A stretch of DNA of 64,000 nucleotides from RAM1 sp041905405 (GTDB taxonomy: Bacteria > Pseudomonadota > Gammaproteobacteria > Burkholderiales > Burkholderiaceae_C): assembly GCA_041905405.1 (NCBI GenBank), contig JAYRLC010000009.1, positions 53,042 to 117,041 of the forward strand, written 5' to 3'. Position numbers and translations under genes: made by a program. The notes below the pieces were generated by a model. The model was not told the origin of the DNA. It saw only the letters and a program-made list of their open reading frames with translations, and made no database searches. Positions 55,188 to 63,118 of this stretch are shown one piece after another; position 1 is the stretch's first letter; each line of letters begins with the position of its first letter.

Positions 55188-56243
55188 ATGGCCATCCAGA
55201 CAGACGACTTCGGCCTGCCCGCCCCGCAACGCGTGGTGTCGGCAGCCCCCGCCTCGCCGAATGAAGAAGCGATCGAGCGCGCGTTGCGCCCCAAGCTGTT
55301 CGACGACTACGTGGGCCAGCAGAAGACGCGCGAGCAGCTGGAGATCTTCATCGGCGCGGCGCGCAAGCGCCAGGAGGCGCTGGACCACGTGCTGCTGTTC
55401 GGACCGCCGGGCCTGGGCAAGACGACGCTGTCGCACATCATCGCGCACGAGCTCGGCGTGAACCTGCGCCAGACCTCGGGCCCCGTGCTCGAAAAGCCCA
55501 AGGATCTGGCGGCGCTGCTGACCAACCTGGAAAAGAACGATGTCCTGTTCATCGACGAGATCCACCGCCTGAGCCCGGTGGTCGAGGAAATCCTCTACCC
55601 CGCGCTGGAGGACTACCAGATCGACATCATGATCGGCGAGGGCCCGGCCGCACGCAGCATCAAGCTCGATCTGCAGCCGTTCACGCTGGTGGGCGCCACC
55701 ACGCGCGCGGGCATGCTGACCAACCCGCTGCGCGACCGCTTCGGCATCGTGGCGCGGCTGGAGTTCTACACGGCCGACGAGCTGGCGCGCATTGTGCGCC
55801 GCAGCGCAGGACTGTTGAATGCGCCCATCGAAGACGAGGGCGCGGCCGAGATCGCACGCCGCTCGCGCGGCACGCCGCGCATTGCCAACCGCCTGCTACG
55901 CCGTGTGCGCGACTACGCCGACGTCAAGGGCACGGGCCGCATCACGCCCGAGATCGCGCACAAGGCGCTGGCCATGCTGGACGTGGACCCGCAGGGCTTC
56001 GACGTGATGGACCGCAAGCTGCTCGAAGCCGTGATCCACCGCTTCGACGGCGGCCCGGTCGGGCTGGACAACATCGCCGCCAGCATCGGCGAGGAACGCG
56101 ACACGATCGAGGACGTGATCGAGCCGTACCTGATCCAGCAGGGCTACCTGCAGCGCACGCCGCGCGGCCGCACGGCCACGCTGGCGGCGTACCGGCACCT
56201 GGGCGTGGTGCCGCCCAAGAGCGCGGGCGAACTGTTCTCCTGA
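55188..56243 (+). CDS. ruvB: Holliday junction branch migration ATPase RuvB
   Basis: A 351-residue AAA+ motor. Walker A is GPPGLGKTTLSHI, Walker B LFIDEIHRLS, sensor GATTRAGMLTNPLRDRFG, and the C-terminal winged helix has YLQRTPRGRTATLAAYRHLG. With RuvA it drives branch migration of Holliday junctions. It is followed by the second seven-helix kinase gene after 38 bases. Confidence 0.98.
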   Translation: MAIQTDDFGLPAPQRVVSAAPASPNEEAIERALRPKLFDDYVGQQKTREQLEIFIGAARKRQEALDHVLLFGPPGLGKTTLSHIIAHELGVNLRQTSGPVLEKPKDLAALLTNLEKNDVLFIDEIHRLSPVVEEILYPALEDYQIDIMIGEGPAARSIKLDLQPFTLVGATTRAGMLTNPLRDRFGIVARLEFYTADELARIVRRSAGLLNAPIEDEGAAEIARRSRGTPRIANRLLRRVRDYADVKGTGRITPEIAHKALAMLDVDPQGFDVMDRKLLEAVIHRFDGGPVGLDNIAASIGEERDTIEDVIEPYLIQQGYLQRTPRGRTATLAAYRHLGVVPPKSAGELFS

Positions 56244-56281
56244 GCCCGACGCGGCCACTGCTGCGCGAGCGGTTCGTCACG

Positions 56282-58153
56282 ATGCAGCAGCCCCTGACAT
56301 CCGTCGTCGCAATCGTGGGTGCGCTGCTGCTCGCAGGGTTGGGCTGGCTGATGTCGCTGTCGCCCGCACAGGACGCCTCACACCAGGTCGTGCAGTTGCG
56401 CGAGGCCTCGTTCGCCCTGTCAGGCGGCGCGGCGCCGCCTGCGACCGGCTGGGCACGGCAGACCTTGCCCGACAGCTGGCGCGAGTCCCGCCCCGGTGTT
56501 CATGGCCACGGCTGGTACCGCATGGCCGTGTCATTGCCGCAACCGCCGCAGGACCTGCATGCGCTGTACCTGCCGCTGGTCAACAGTGCGTTTCAGCTGT
56601 GGGTCAACGGCGTTCTGGTGGCCGACAGTGGCGGCACGGACGGGCCGAACGTGGGCCGCAGCGCGGGCTTTCCGCAGTGGGCGACGGTCCCACCGCAGGC
56701 GTTGCGGCAAGGCGCCAACGAGGTGCTGCTGCGCCTGCGCGTGGCGCCCAACCTGCGTGGCGGGCTGGCCGCGCCGTATTTCGGTCCGCAGCAGATGGTG
56801 CGCGAACTGTTCGATGATGACCATCTGCTGCGCGTGGCCGTGCCGCGCACGCTCAACGCCGCCGTGCTGGTACTGGGCCTGCTGGTTTTGCTGCTGTGGT
56901 CCCGCAGCGGCGGTGAGGCGCTGTACGGCTGGTGCGGCGGCTTTCTGGTGGTGTCGGCTGTGTGGAGCCTGCGCAACTTCGACATTGCGTTCACCCTGCC
57001 CGAGGTGCCATCGCGGGTTTGGGAAACTTTTGTGCTGTCAGGACTGGCGATTGCGCGGCTCATGCTGCTGCTGTTCGTGCTGCGCTTCACGGGTCTGATC
57101 TGTCCGCGTGCGGAGCGTGCGACCCTGGCGGCCATGGTGCTGCTACCGGTCGCGCTGTACGCCGTGGGCGAAGGCGCGCTGAGCACCATCCGGACGCCTT
57201 TCTATGTCGCCTGCGGTGTGCCCATGTGGCTGAGTATTGCGCTGCTGGTGCGGTATGCGATCCGGCGCGGGAATGAAGGCGCGGGCGGCGGTGCGCTGCT
57301 GGTGCTGGCAGCAGTCGTTGCCAGTGAGTTGCTGGCTGTACACGACTGGCTGGTTGCCATCAACTGGCTGCCGTTCGGCACGCAGCGCTGGCAGGACTAC
57401 GCGTCGGTGCTGCTTACCGTGGGACTCGTGGGTGCGCTCGCACGGCGTTACTTCGCGGCATTTGATACTGCGCGCACGCTTAACCGCGAGCTGGAAGCGC
57501 GCGTGCAGCAGAAGGCGCAGGCGCTGGAAGACTCCATGCGCAAGGTGGCTGCATTTGAACTTGACAGTGCGCTGAACCGGGAGCGACAGCGGCTCATGCG
57601 CGACATGCACGACGGCATCGGTTCACAGCTCATCACCATGACGGGGGCCGTGGAACGCGGCACGCTCGCGCCCGCACAGGTTGCACGTCTGCTGCGCGAC
57701 TGCATTGACGACCTGCGCCTGGTGATCGACTCGCTGGAACCCGACCACGGCAATCTGGCGGCGGCGCTGGCCAATCTGCGTTACCGCGTCGGGCCCAGGC
57801 TGGAGGCCGCAGGCCTGTCCCTGCACTGGGAGACGATGGGTGTGGCGGACGACCTGGACCTGCCGCCGGGGCGGGTGCTGCAGGTCTTGCGTATCGTGCA
57901 AGAGGCGCTGACCAATGCGTTGCGGCATTCAGGGGCTCGCCGCGTCGACCTGGCGGTCAGCTGCACAGGTGGATTGCTGCAGGTCCGGGTGGCCGACGAC
58001 GGCAGCAGCCCGCAGCGGGCGGCTGATGCACCGGTGACGGCAGGCCGCGGGTTGGCCAACATGCGCCAGCGTGCGACGGCCATCGGCGGCACGCTGGACC
58101 TCACGTTCACCCCGCAAGGTGCTGAGGTGCTGTTGCGTGTGCCGCTGGGGTGA
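56282..58153 (+). CDS. Orphan sensor histidine kinase with seven-helix (7TMR-DISM-like) input
   Basis: A 623-residue paralogue of the kinase at 51994: N-terminal helix, jelly-roll domain (ESRPGVHGHGWYRMAVSL, FQLWVNGVLVADSGG), seven helices, coiled coil (LNRELEARVQQKAQALEDSM), and a NarL-type kinase core with His443 in RLMRDMHDGIGSQLI, EALTNALRHSGA and VADDG. The two share domain order and the linker motif LNxELEARV. No response regulator is adjacent. It is probably cotranscribed with ruvAB by position only. Its 3' end overlaps the convergent lipid gene by 47 bases. Confidence 0.88.
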   Translation: MQQPLTSVVAIVGALLLAGLGWLMSLSPAQDASHQVVQLREASFALSGGAAPPATGWARQTLPDSWRESRPGVHGHGWYRMAVSLPQPPQDLHALYLPLVNSAFQLWVNGVLVADSGGTDGPNVGRSAGFPQWATVPPQALRQGANEVLLRLRVAPNLRGGLAAPYFGPQQMVRELFDDDHLLRVAVPRTLNAAVLVLGLLVLLLWSRSGGEALYGWCGGFLVVSAVWSLRNFDIAFTLPEVPSRVWETFVLSGLAIARLMLLLFVLRFTGLICPRAERATLAAMVLLPVALYAVGEGALSTIRTPFYVACGVPMWLSIALLVRYAIRRGNEGAGGGALLVLAAVVASELLAVHDWLVAINWLPFGTQRWQDYASVLLTVGLVGALARRYFAAFDTARTLNRELEARVQQKAQALEDSMRKVAAFELDSALNRERQRLMRDMHDGIGSQLITMTGAVERGTLAPAQVARLLRDCIDDLRLVIDSLEPDHGNLAAALANLRYRVGPRLEAAGLSLHWETMGVADDLDLPPGRVLQVLRIVQEALTNALRHSGARRVDLAVSCTGGLLQVRVADDGSSPQRAADAPVTAGRGLANMRQRATAIGGTLDLTFTPQGAEVLLRVPLG

Positions 58154-59870
58154 CCGGCCGGTCTGGTGCCCGCAGCGCATGTCGCACGATCAGGATCTGC
58201 GCAACATAGTAGGTGCCCAGCACCCACACCTGCGCCATCGGCAGCGGCGACACGAACTTGTTGGTGGCCAGCAGTGAATCGCTGATCATGAAGAAGCCCG
58301 CGCCTATCGCCACACCCACGGATGCGGCATCGCGTTGCACCATGGCGCGGCCGATGGCCTGCGCGGCCATGAGCGCGATCACCACGACGTAGGCCGCGAC
58401 CGGCACGCGCAGCGCGGCGGGCAAGCCACCCGCCCACAGAAACGCATACATCGCCGCGCCTACACCCAGCGTGACCGCCAGCGCGCGGCGGCTCTGGAAC
58501 CAGTCCACGCCCTGGCGGAACAACGCGATATACAGCACATGCGCCGCCAGGAACGACACCAGCCCCGGGATGAAATAGCCGGGGAACATCAGGAACACAT
58601 CACCCGCCAGCGACATCGCCAGCGCCCCCAGCAGCAGCGCATCAAAGCGCCGCAGGCCGCCCAATCCACCCGCACGCACCACGACGAACGCCATCGCCAG
58701 CACCATCGCCAGCGGCTTGAACACGCGGTGCCATTCGATGAAGCCCAGCGCCGCCGTGGCGGTGGCCAGCGCCGCGACCTCGACCAGCAGCACCTCGGTG
58801 ACGGTGATGCGCCCCTGCATCACCGCGCCCACGGCCCACAGGCCCGCGGCCAGCACGCCCAGCCACACGGCGGCCTGGGACCGTGGCATGCCCTCGGCAA
58901 CCCACAGGAACGCCGCCACGCCACCCAGCAGCGCGATGAACTGCAGTGCGCCGAACCACATCACCGCGCGGCTCATGGGCGGGTGCCAGGTCTGCACGGC
59001 CTGCAGGTCGAACGGCGCATGCGGAAACCGCTTCGCCACGTCGGCCGGCCGCCAGCCCGGCGGCTTGAACCACACGCGCACCTTGTCGGCCCAGCTGCGG
59101 GCGTGCCATGAGTCCTTGAGCAGGCCCCAGTACACCTCGGTGTTGGACCACAGCGGGTCCCAGCTGTTCAGCGGCTTGCGCGTGCCGTACACGCACTTCT
59201 CGTCCTCTTCCTTGAAGCTGCCGAAGATGCGGTCCCAGATGATGAGGACGCCGCCGTAGTTGCGGTCCAGGTAGCGGTCGTTCACGGCGTGGTGCACGCG
59301 GTGGTTGGACGGGCTGCAGAACCAGCGGTCGAACCACCCGAGCTTGGGCACGTGTTCGGTGTGCACCCAGAACTGGTAGAGCAGGTCCACCAGCGCCACC
59401 ACGCCGAACACCAGCGGCGGCACGCCGGCCACGGCCATGGGCAGGTAGAAGATCCAGCCCAGCAGCGCGCCCGAGCTGGTCTGGCGCAGCGCGGTGGACA
59501 GGTTGTAGTCCTGGCTCTGGTGGTGCACCACGTGCGCGGCCCAGAACACGGCGCTCTCATGGCCCGCGCGGTGCAGCCAGTAGTAGCAGAAGTCGTAGAA
59601 GACCAGTGCCAGCAGCCAGCCATACCAGGTGGTCCAGAACGCGCTGTCAGGCCAGATCGCCACGGCCGAATACACGGCGGTGTAGATGCCCACGCGCAGC
59701 AGCCGCGTGAACACCGCGCTGGTCTGGCTCAGCATGCCCAGGCCGATGCTGGTGATGGCGTCGTTCAGCCGGTAGGTGTTGCGCGCCTTCTTCCAGCCCC
59801 AGGCGAATTCGATCGCGATCAGCAGGAAGAAAACCGGCGTGGCAAGGACGATGATCTGGCTGGAGGACAT
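58107..59870 (-). CDS. Fusion of sterol desaturase-family (alkylglycerol monooxygenase-like) and YhhN/TMEM86-like domains
   Basis: A 587-residue integral membrane protein. The N-terminal half (about 1-290) is a fatty-acid hydroxylase/sterol desaturase domain with the histidine clusters His100-x3-His104 (HRAGHE), His113/116/117 (HVVHH), His170/173 (HTEH) and His190/193/194 (HRVHH) that bind two irons; this spacing is like alkylglycerol monooxygenase. The C-terminal half (about 382-568) has YhhN marks: FKPLAM, LAGDVFLMFP, SDSLLATNKF, YYVAQ. YhhN/TMEM86 relatives hydrolyse lysoplasmalogens. Both halves thus point to ether or plasmalogen lipid turnover, but no activity is proven. ATG at 59870 follows GGAGGA. 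Confidence 0.88.
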   Translation of the reverse strand: MSSSQIIVLATPVFFLLIAIEFAWGWKKARNTYRLNDAITSIGLGMLSQTSAVFTRLLRVGIYTAVYSAVAIWPDSAFWTTWYGWLLALVFYDFCYYWLHRAGHESAVFWAAHVVHHQSQDYNLSTALRQTSSGALLGWIFYLPMAVAGVPPLVFGVVALVDLLYQFWVHTEHVPKLGWFDRWFCSPSNHRVHHAVNDRYLDRNYGGVLIIWDRIFGSFKEEDEKCVYGTRKPLNSWDPLWSNTEVYWGLLKDSWHARSWADKVRVWFKPPGWRPADVAKRFPHAPFDLQAVQTWHPPMSRAVMWFGALQFIALLGGVAAFLWVAEGMPRSQAAVWLGVLAAGLWAVGAVMQGRITVTEVLLVEVAALATATAALGFIEWHRVFKPLAMVLAMAFVVVRAGGLGGLRRFDALLLGALAMSLAGDVFLMFPGYFIPGLVSFLAAHVLYIALFRQGVDWFQSRRALAVTLGVGAAMYAFLWAGGLPAALRVPVAAYVVVIALMAAQAIGRAMVQRDAASVGVAIGAGFFMISDSLLATNKFVSPLPMAQVWVLGTYYVAQILIVRHALRAPDRPVTPAAHATAPQHLAG

Positions 59871-59947
59871 GCCTTATTCTCCGCCGGAGCAACGGCGTTG
59901 ACTCTGGCGTGAACCCTGATGCCGGCGCAAGCGATAAGATTGCCGCG

Positions 59948-60237
59948 ATGATCCCGTCCCATGCCATCTCGCTGCAGCGTGACGCCGTGTTTGCGGCCGT
60001 GGCGCGGCATCGTGCAGCAAATCCCAGGGTTTCGGGTCCGCGTCGCGCGGCGATGATGTGGATGGCAGTGATCTGGATCTGCTGGTGGACCCGCTGCCCG
60101 GCACCACCTTGTTCGATCTCGGCGGCCTGCAAATCGAACTGGAAGAGATGTTGGGCGTACCGGTCGATCTGCTGACGCCTGAAGACCTGCCTGAGAAATT
60201 TCGCTATCAGGTGCTTGCTCAGGCCCGTCCCCTATGA
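59948..60237 (+). pseudogene. MntA-like nucleotidyltransferase antitoxin, frameshifted
   Basis: The frame opens MIPSHAISLQRDAVFAAVAR and is broken near 60029-60032, where one base seems to be missing. Moving to the -1 frame there restores the minimal nucleotidyltransferase signature: RVFGSASRGDDVDGSDLDLL, then LPGTTLFDLGGLQIELEEML and VDLLTPEDLPEKFRYQVLAQ. The restored protein would be about 96 residues. In known pairs MntA adds AMP to the HEPN toxin and silences it. The restored stop overlaps the start of the HEPN gene (ATGA). It may be a real mutation, a sequencing error or a site of frameshifting. Confidence 0.82.
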
Positions 60238-60595
60238 GCCAGCATCAACGGCTTGCTGACTACATCGACCACATGATGGATGCGGCGCGGCAGGCATGCG
60301 CCTATGTGAATGGTCTTTCCCGGGAGGATTTCATGCAGGATCGCCGGACGCAACAAGCCGTCATCCTCAATCTCGTCATTTTTGGGGGGCAGCTACCAAA
60401 CTTCTGGCTCAGCACGAAGCTTTTGCCGGACAGCACCCGCAGGTGCCCTGGCGCAGCATGAAAGGTATGCGCAATCGCATTGCGCATGGCTACTTCGACA
60501 TCAACCTCGCCGTTGTCTGGGACACCGTTCAGATCGCCTTGCCCGAGCTGCTCGCGCAGTTGCCCGCAGTTCGGGCCGCCGCCGACGGCGCCTGA
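60234..60595 (+). pseudogene. HepT-like HEPN toxin, frameshifted
   Basis: The first part reads MSQHQRLADYIDHMMDAARQ to RRTQQAVILNLVI and the second, in the -1 frame, AATKLLAQHEAF to the HEPN active site RNRIAHGYFDI (R-x4-H) and the stop at 60593-60595. The break is in a T5-G6 run (60379-60389), where one missing base would restore about 120 residues. HEPN toxins of this type are tRNA or mRNA nucleases. The active site is downstream of the break, so the toxin is off unless slippage occurs. It is coupled to the MntA-like gene. Confidence 0.82.
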
Positions 60596-60599
60596 GCGC

Positions 60600-61805
60600 T
60601 CAGGTCAGCGCGCCCCTCGCGTCAACCCTGATGATCTTGTCCACGCGGCCGCTGCGCAGGCCGCCGGTCACGCCGACCATGAAGTCGTGCAGGTTGACCG
60701 TAGGGTCGCAGTGGCCGGGGACCAGCCACAGGTAGCGGCCGATGGCCGGCAGCCGGTGCCCGGCGCCCGTGGTGCGCAGCACGCCATGCTCGTCGCCGCC
60801 GTTGAAGTATTCCAGCGCGTCGCCGTCGTCCAGCCCGTGCACGCGAGGCAGGCCCGAGTCGATCGCGTGGCTCTTGTGGCCCGCGTCGCAGACCGAGTGC
60901 GTGGAGCAGGTGCTGATGACCTGGGTCTTCACGAAGAGGGCGTGTTCGAAGTGGGGCTGCGCCGCGTCGCGCTCGTTCTGCGCGTAGTCGGCGTCCATGA
61001 ACATGAACGAGCCGGCCTGCAGCTCGCCATAAATGCCGCTGGCGGCCTCCAGCACCATGCTGCCGGTGCCGGCCCCCGTGACCAGGTCCACGGGGATGCC
61101 CTGCGCCTCGATCTGGCGGCGGGTGAACACCACGTCCTCCACCGCGATGGCAATGGCCTCGCGCCGCTCCTGTGCGGTGCGCAAGTGCTGCGCCTTGCCG
61201 TGGTAGGCCTGCAGGCCCGCAAAGCGCAGCGCCGCGTGCTTGCGGATCTCCAGCGCCAGGCCCACGGCCGCAGCGCCGGGCGCCACGCCACAGCGGCGCT
61301 GGCCCACGTCGATCTCCACGAACACGTCGATCACCGCGGCCTGGCCGCCGCGTCCGCGCGCGTCGTTCATGGCCTGGGCCAGGCGCGTGATGCCTTCGGC
61401 GCTGTCCACTGCGATGGCCAGGCGCCCGTGCGCCGCCGCAAGCTGCTGGGCCAGCGCCGCCACGCGGGCCAGCTTGTGCGGCGCGATGACCTCGTTGCTG
61501 ATGTACACGTCGGTCACGCCCCCGGCCACCATGGCCTCGGCTTCGGACGTTTTCTGCACGCACACGCCAACGGCGCCCGCCTGCATCTGCAGCCGCGCGA
61601 TGGCCGCGCTCTTGTGCATCTTGGCGTGGGGGCGCCAGCGGATGTTGTGCTTTTTGGCAAAGTCGGCCATGCGTCCCAGGTTGCGCTGCATGGCGTCCAG
61701 GTCCACCACCAGCGCCGGCGTGTCAATGGCGGCCACCGGCTGGCCCACCAGCGCGCGCAGCGCCTCGGGCATGGGCTTCCTGCCCGGATCAGGTGTGGGT
61801 TTCAT
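60600..61805 (-). CDS. D-threonine aldolase-type PLP enzyme (DSD1/alanine racemase N-terminal fold)
   Basis: A 401-residue fold-type III PLP enzyme. The PLP lysine lies in IRWRPHAKMHKS; AGAGTGSMVLE is the phosphate-binding region; the C-terminal metal site is in LVPGHCDPTVNLHD. Such enzymes split D-threonine or D-3-hydroxy-amino acids, or deaminate D-serine. It overlaps the next gene upstream (histidine phosphatase) by 17 bases, so the two are co-expressed. An inner ATG (61772) would shorten it by 11 residues. The exact substrate is open. Confidence 0.9.
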   Translation of the reverse strand: MKPTPDPGRKPMPEALRALVGQPVAAIDTPALVVDLDAMQRNLGRMADFAKKHNIRWRPHAKMHKSAAIARLQMQAGAVGVCVQKTSEAEAMVAGGVTDVYISNEVIAPHKLARVAALAQQLAAAHGRLAIAVDSAEGITRLAQAMNDARGRGGQAAVIDVFVEIDVGQRRCGVAPGAAAVGLALEIRKHAALRFAGLQAYHGKAQHLRTAQERREAIAIAVEDVVFTRRQIEAQGIPVDLVTGAGTGSMVLEAASGIYGELQAGSFMFMDADYAQNERDAAQPHFEHALFVKTQVISTCSTHSVCDAGHKSHAIDSGLPRVHGLDDGDALEYFNGGDEHGVLRTTGAGHRLPAIGRYLWLVPGHCDPTVNLHDFMVGVTGGLRSGRVDKIIRVDARGALT

Positions 61806-62433
61806 CGCGCGATCCTTCGTCCAGGTGGTGGGTGTCGGCCCAGCCCACGAGCGAAAAGCCCTGCGGCGTCCACAGCAGGCGGTTGATGGATGCGTTGCCC
61901 AACTGCCAGGTGCGCGGCGCCTGCAGGTCCTGTCCGGTGGCGATGCGGTACAGCACGTCCAGCACGCCGCCATGGGCCACCAGCACGATCTGCTCGCCCA
62001 TGTGGCGTTCTGCCAGCGCCTGCGCGGTGCCGGCGATACGCTCGCGCAGCACCAGCAGTGACTCACCGCCCTGCGGCGTCCAGTCGGGCACGCGCTTGCG
62101 CCAGGCCTGGGCGTCGTCGGGCCACAGGGTGTCGATTTCGGTGAACGTCTTGCCTTCGAACACGCCGAAACTGCGTTCGCGCAGGCCGGTGTGGGACACG
62201 GGCTGCAGGCCCGCCACGCCGGCAATGGCGCCGGCGGTGGCGTGCGCGCGTTTCAGGTCGCTGGTGTAGACGGCGGCGATGGGCTCGCCCGCCAGCGCGG
62301 CGGCGGCGCGCTGCGCTTGCCACAGGCCGGTGTCGTTCAGCGGAATGTCCAGGTGGCCCTGGATACGGGTGTCCACGTTCCAGGCGGTTTCGCCATGGCG
62401 GATGGCGATGATGCGGGTGGCTTCGAGCGTCAA
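61789..62433 (-). CDS. Histidine phosphatase family protein (phosphoglycerate mutase-like)
   Basis: A 214-residue phosphatase with the catalytic RHGETAWN motif near residue 12, the second arginine region (TSDLKRAHATAGAIA), the glutamate in LRERSFGVFEGK and the second histidine in VLVAHGGVLDVL. Members dephosphorylate small metabolites, as in GpmB or cobalamin-type CobC. Its 3' end overlaps the aldolase gene; the two may form an operon. Confidence 0.93.
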   Translation of the reverse strand: MTLEATRIIAIRHGETAWNVDTRIQGHLDIPLNDTGLWQAQRAAAALAGEPIAAVYTSDLKRAHATAGAIAGVAGLQPVSHTGLRERSFGVFEGKTFTEIDTLWPDDAQAWRKRVPDWTPQGGESLLVLRERIAGTAQALAERHMGEQIVLVAHGGVLDVLYRIATGQDLQAPRTWQLGNASINRLLWTPQGFSLVGWADTHHLDEGSRDETHT

Positions 62434-62487
62434 GGCGTTTCGCAGGTCGTTAGGGTCAGGGGGCCATTGTGCCGCCTGCGGCGCGGC

Positions 62488-63084
62488 TCAGCGCGCCGGC
62501 ACCTGGATGTTGACCTTGCGCACGCCCTGCGGCGCGTTGGGAAAGCCCTGCAGCGCGGCGTCGAACATCGCGGGGATCACGGCGGCGTTGTCGGCCCAGG
62601 GACCGTCGCTGACGGCATGGCTTTCGTACACGACCTTTTGCGTGGCCAGTTCGCGCAGGATCACGCTGGCCTCGCGCCGGTACCAGGGTTGCTCCATGCG
62701 GCCGAACGGCGACATCCAATACGGGCCGGGGCCGAAGAAGCCGGGACCAAAGCCGCCACCCCAGCCGTCCCACGGGTCGGCCCACGGCGACAGGATGCGC
62801 TGCACGCGCGCCACCACCTGCACGCTGTAGCGCGGCGCGGCGTCGTCGCGCTTCAGGCCCGCGCGGAACAGGGCAGGGTCGGCCCAGGCTTCGACCTGGT
62901 CCTGCATCGGGTTCTGCTGCGAGGGCAGCCGCTCGAACCGGTAAGCCGGGTTGGCCGGTACCGAGGGCAGGCTGGAGAAGCTGCGCACGTCGTTGTCCAG
63001 CTGGAACGTGGACGCGCAGCCGGCCAGCAGTGCGGCGGCCAGCAGGGTTGAGAAAGAGACGAGCCGGCGGGACAGAAATTTCAT
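62488..63084 (-). CDS. DUF4136 family lipoprotein
   Basis: A 198-residue protein with a lipoprotein signal (LLAAALLAGCAS). The mature part starts STFQLDNDVRSFSSLPSVPA and holds a Gly/Trp/Phe/Pro-rich stretch (WADPWDGWGGGFGPGFFG, then PGPYWMSP) followed by ASVILRELATQKVVYESHAV, as in DUF4136. The role in the envelope is unknown. It lies between ttcA and the phosphatase gene, all on the minus strand. Confidence 0.85.
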   Translation of the reverse strand: MKFLSRRLVSFSTLLAAALLAGCASTFQLDNDVRSFSSLPSVPANPAYRFERLPSQQNPMQDQVEAWADPALFRAGLKRDDAAPRYSVQVVARVQRILSPWADPWDGWGGGFGPGFFGPGPYWMSPFGRMEQPWYRREASVILRELATQKVVYESHAVSDGPWADNAAVIPAMFDAALQGFPNAPQGVRKVNIQVPAR

Positions 63085-63118
63085 GGTGAACCTTTGTGGG
63101 CGGCCCGCGCGGCACCCG

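Noticed and set aside
60029..60032. Programmed -1 frameshift in the MntA-like gene
   Set aside because: GTTTCGGG is not a good slippery heptamer and no stimulatory hairpin is obvious, so a base loss or a sequencing error is more likely there than at the T5-G6 run in the HEPN gene.
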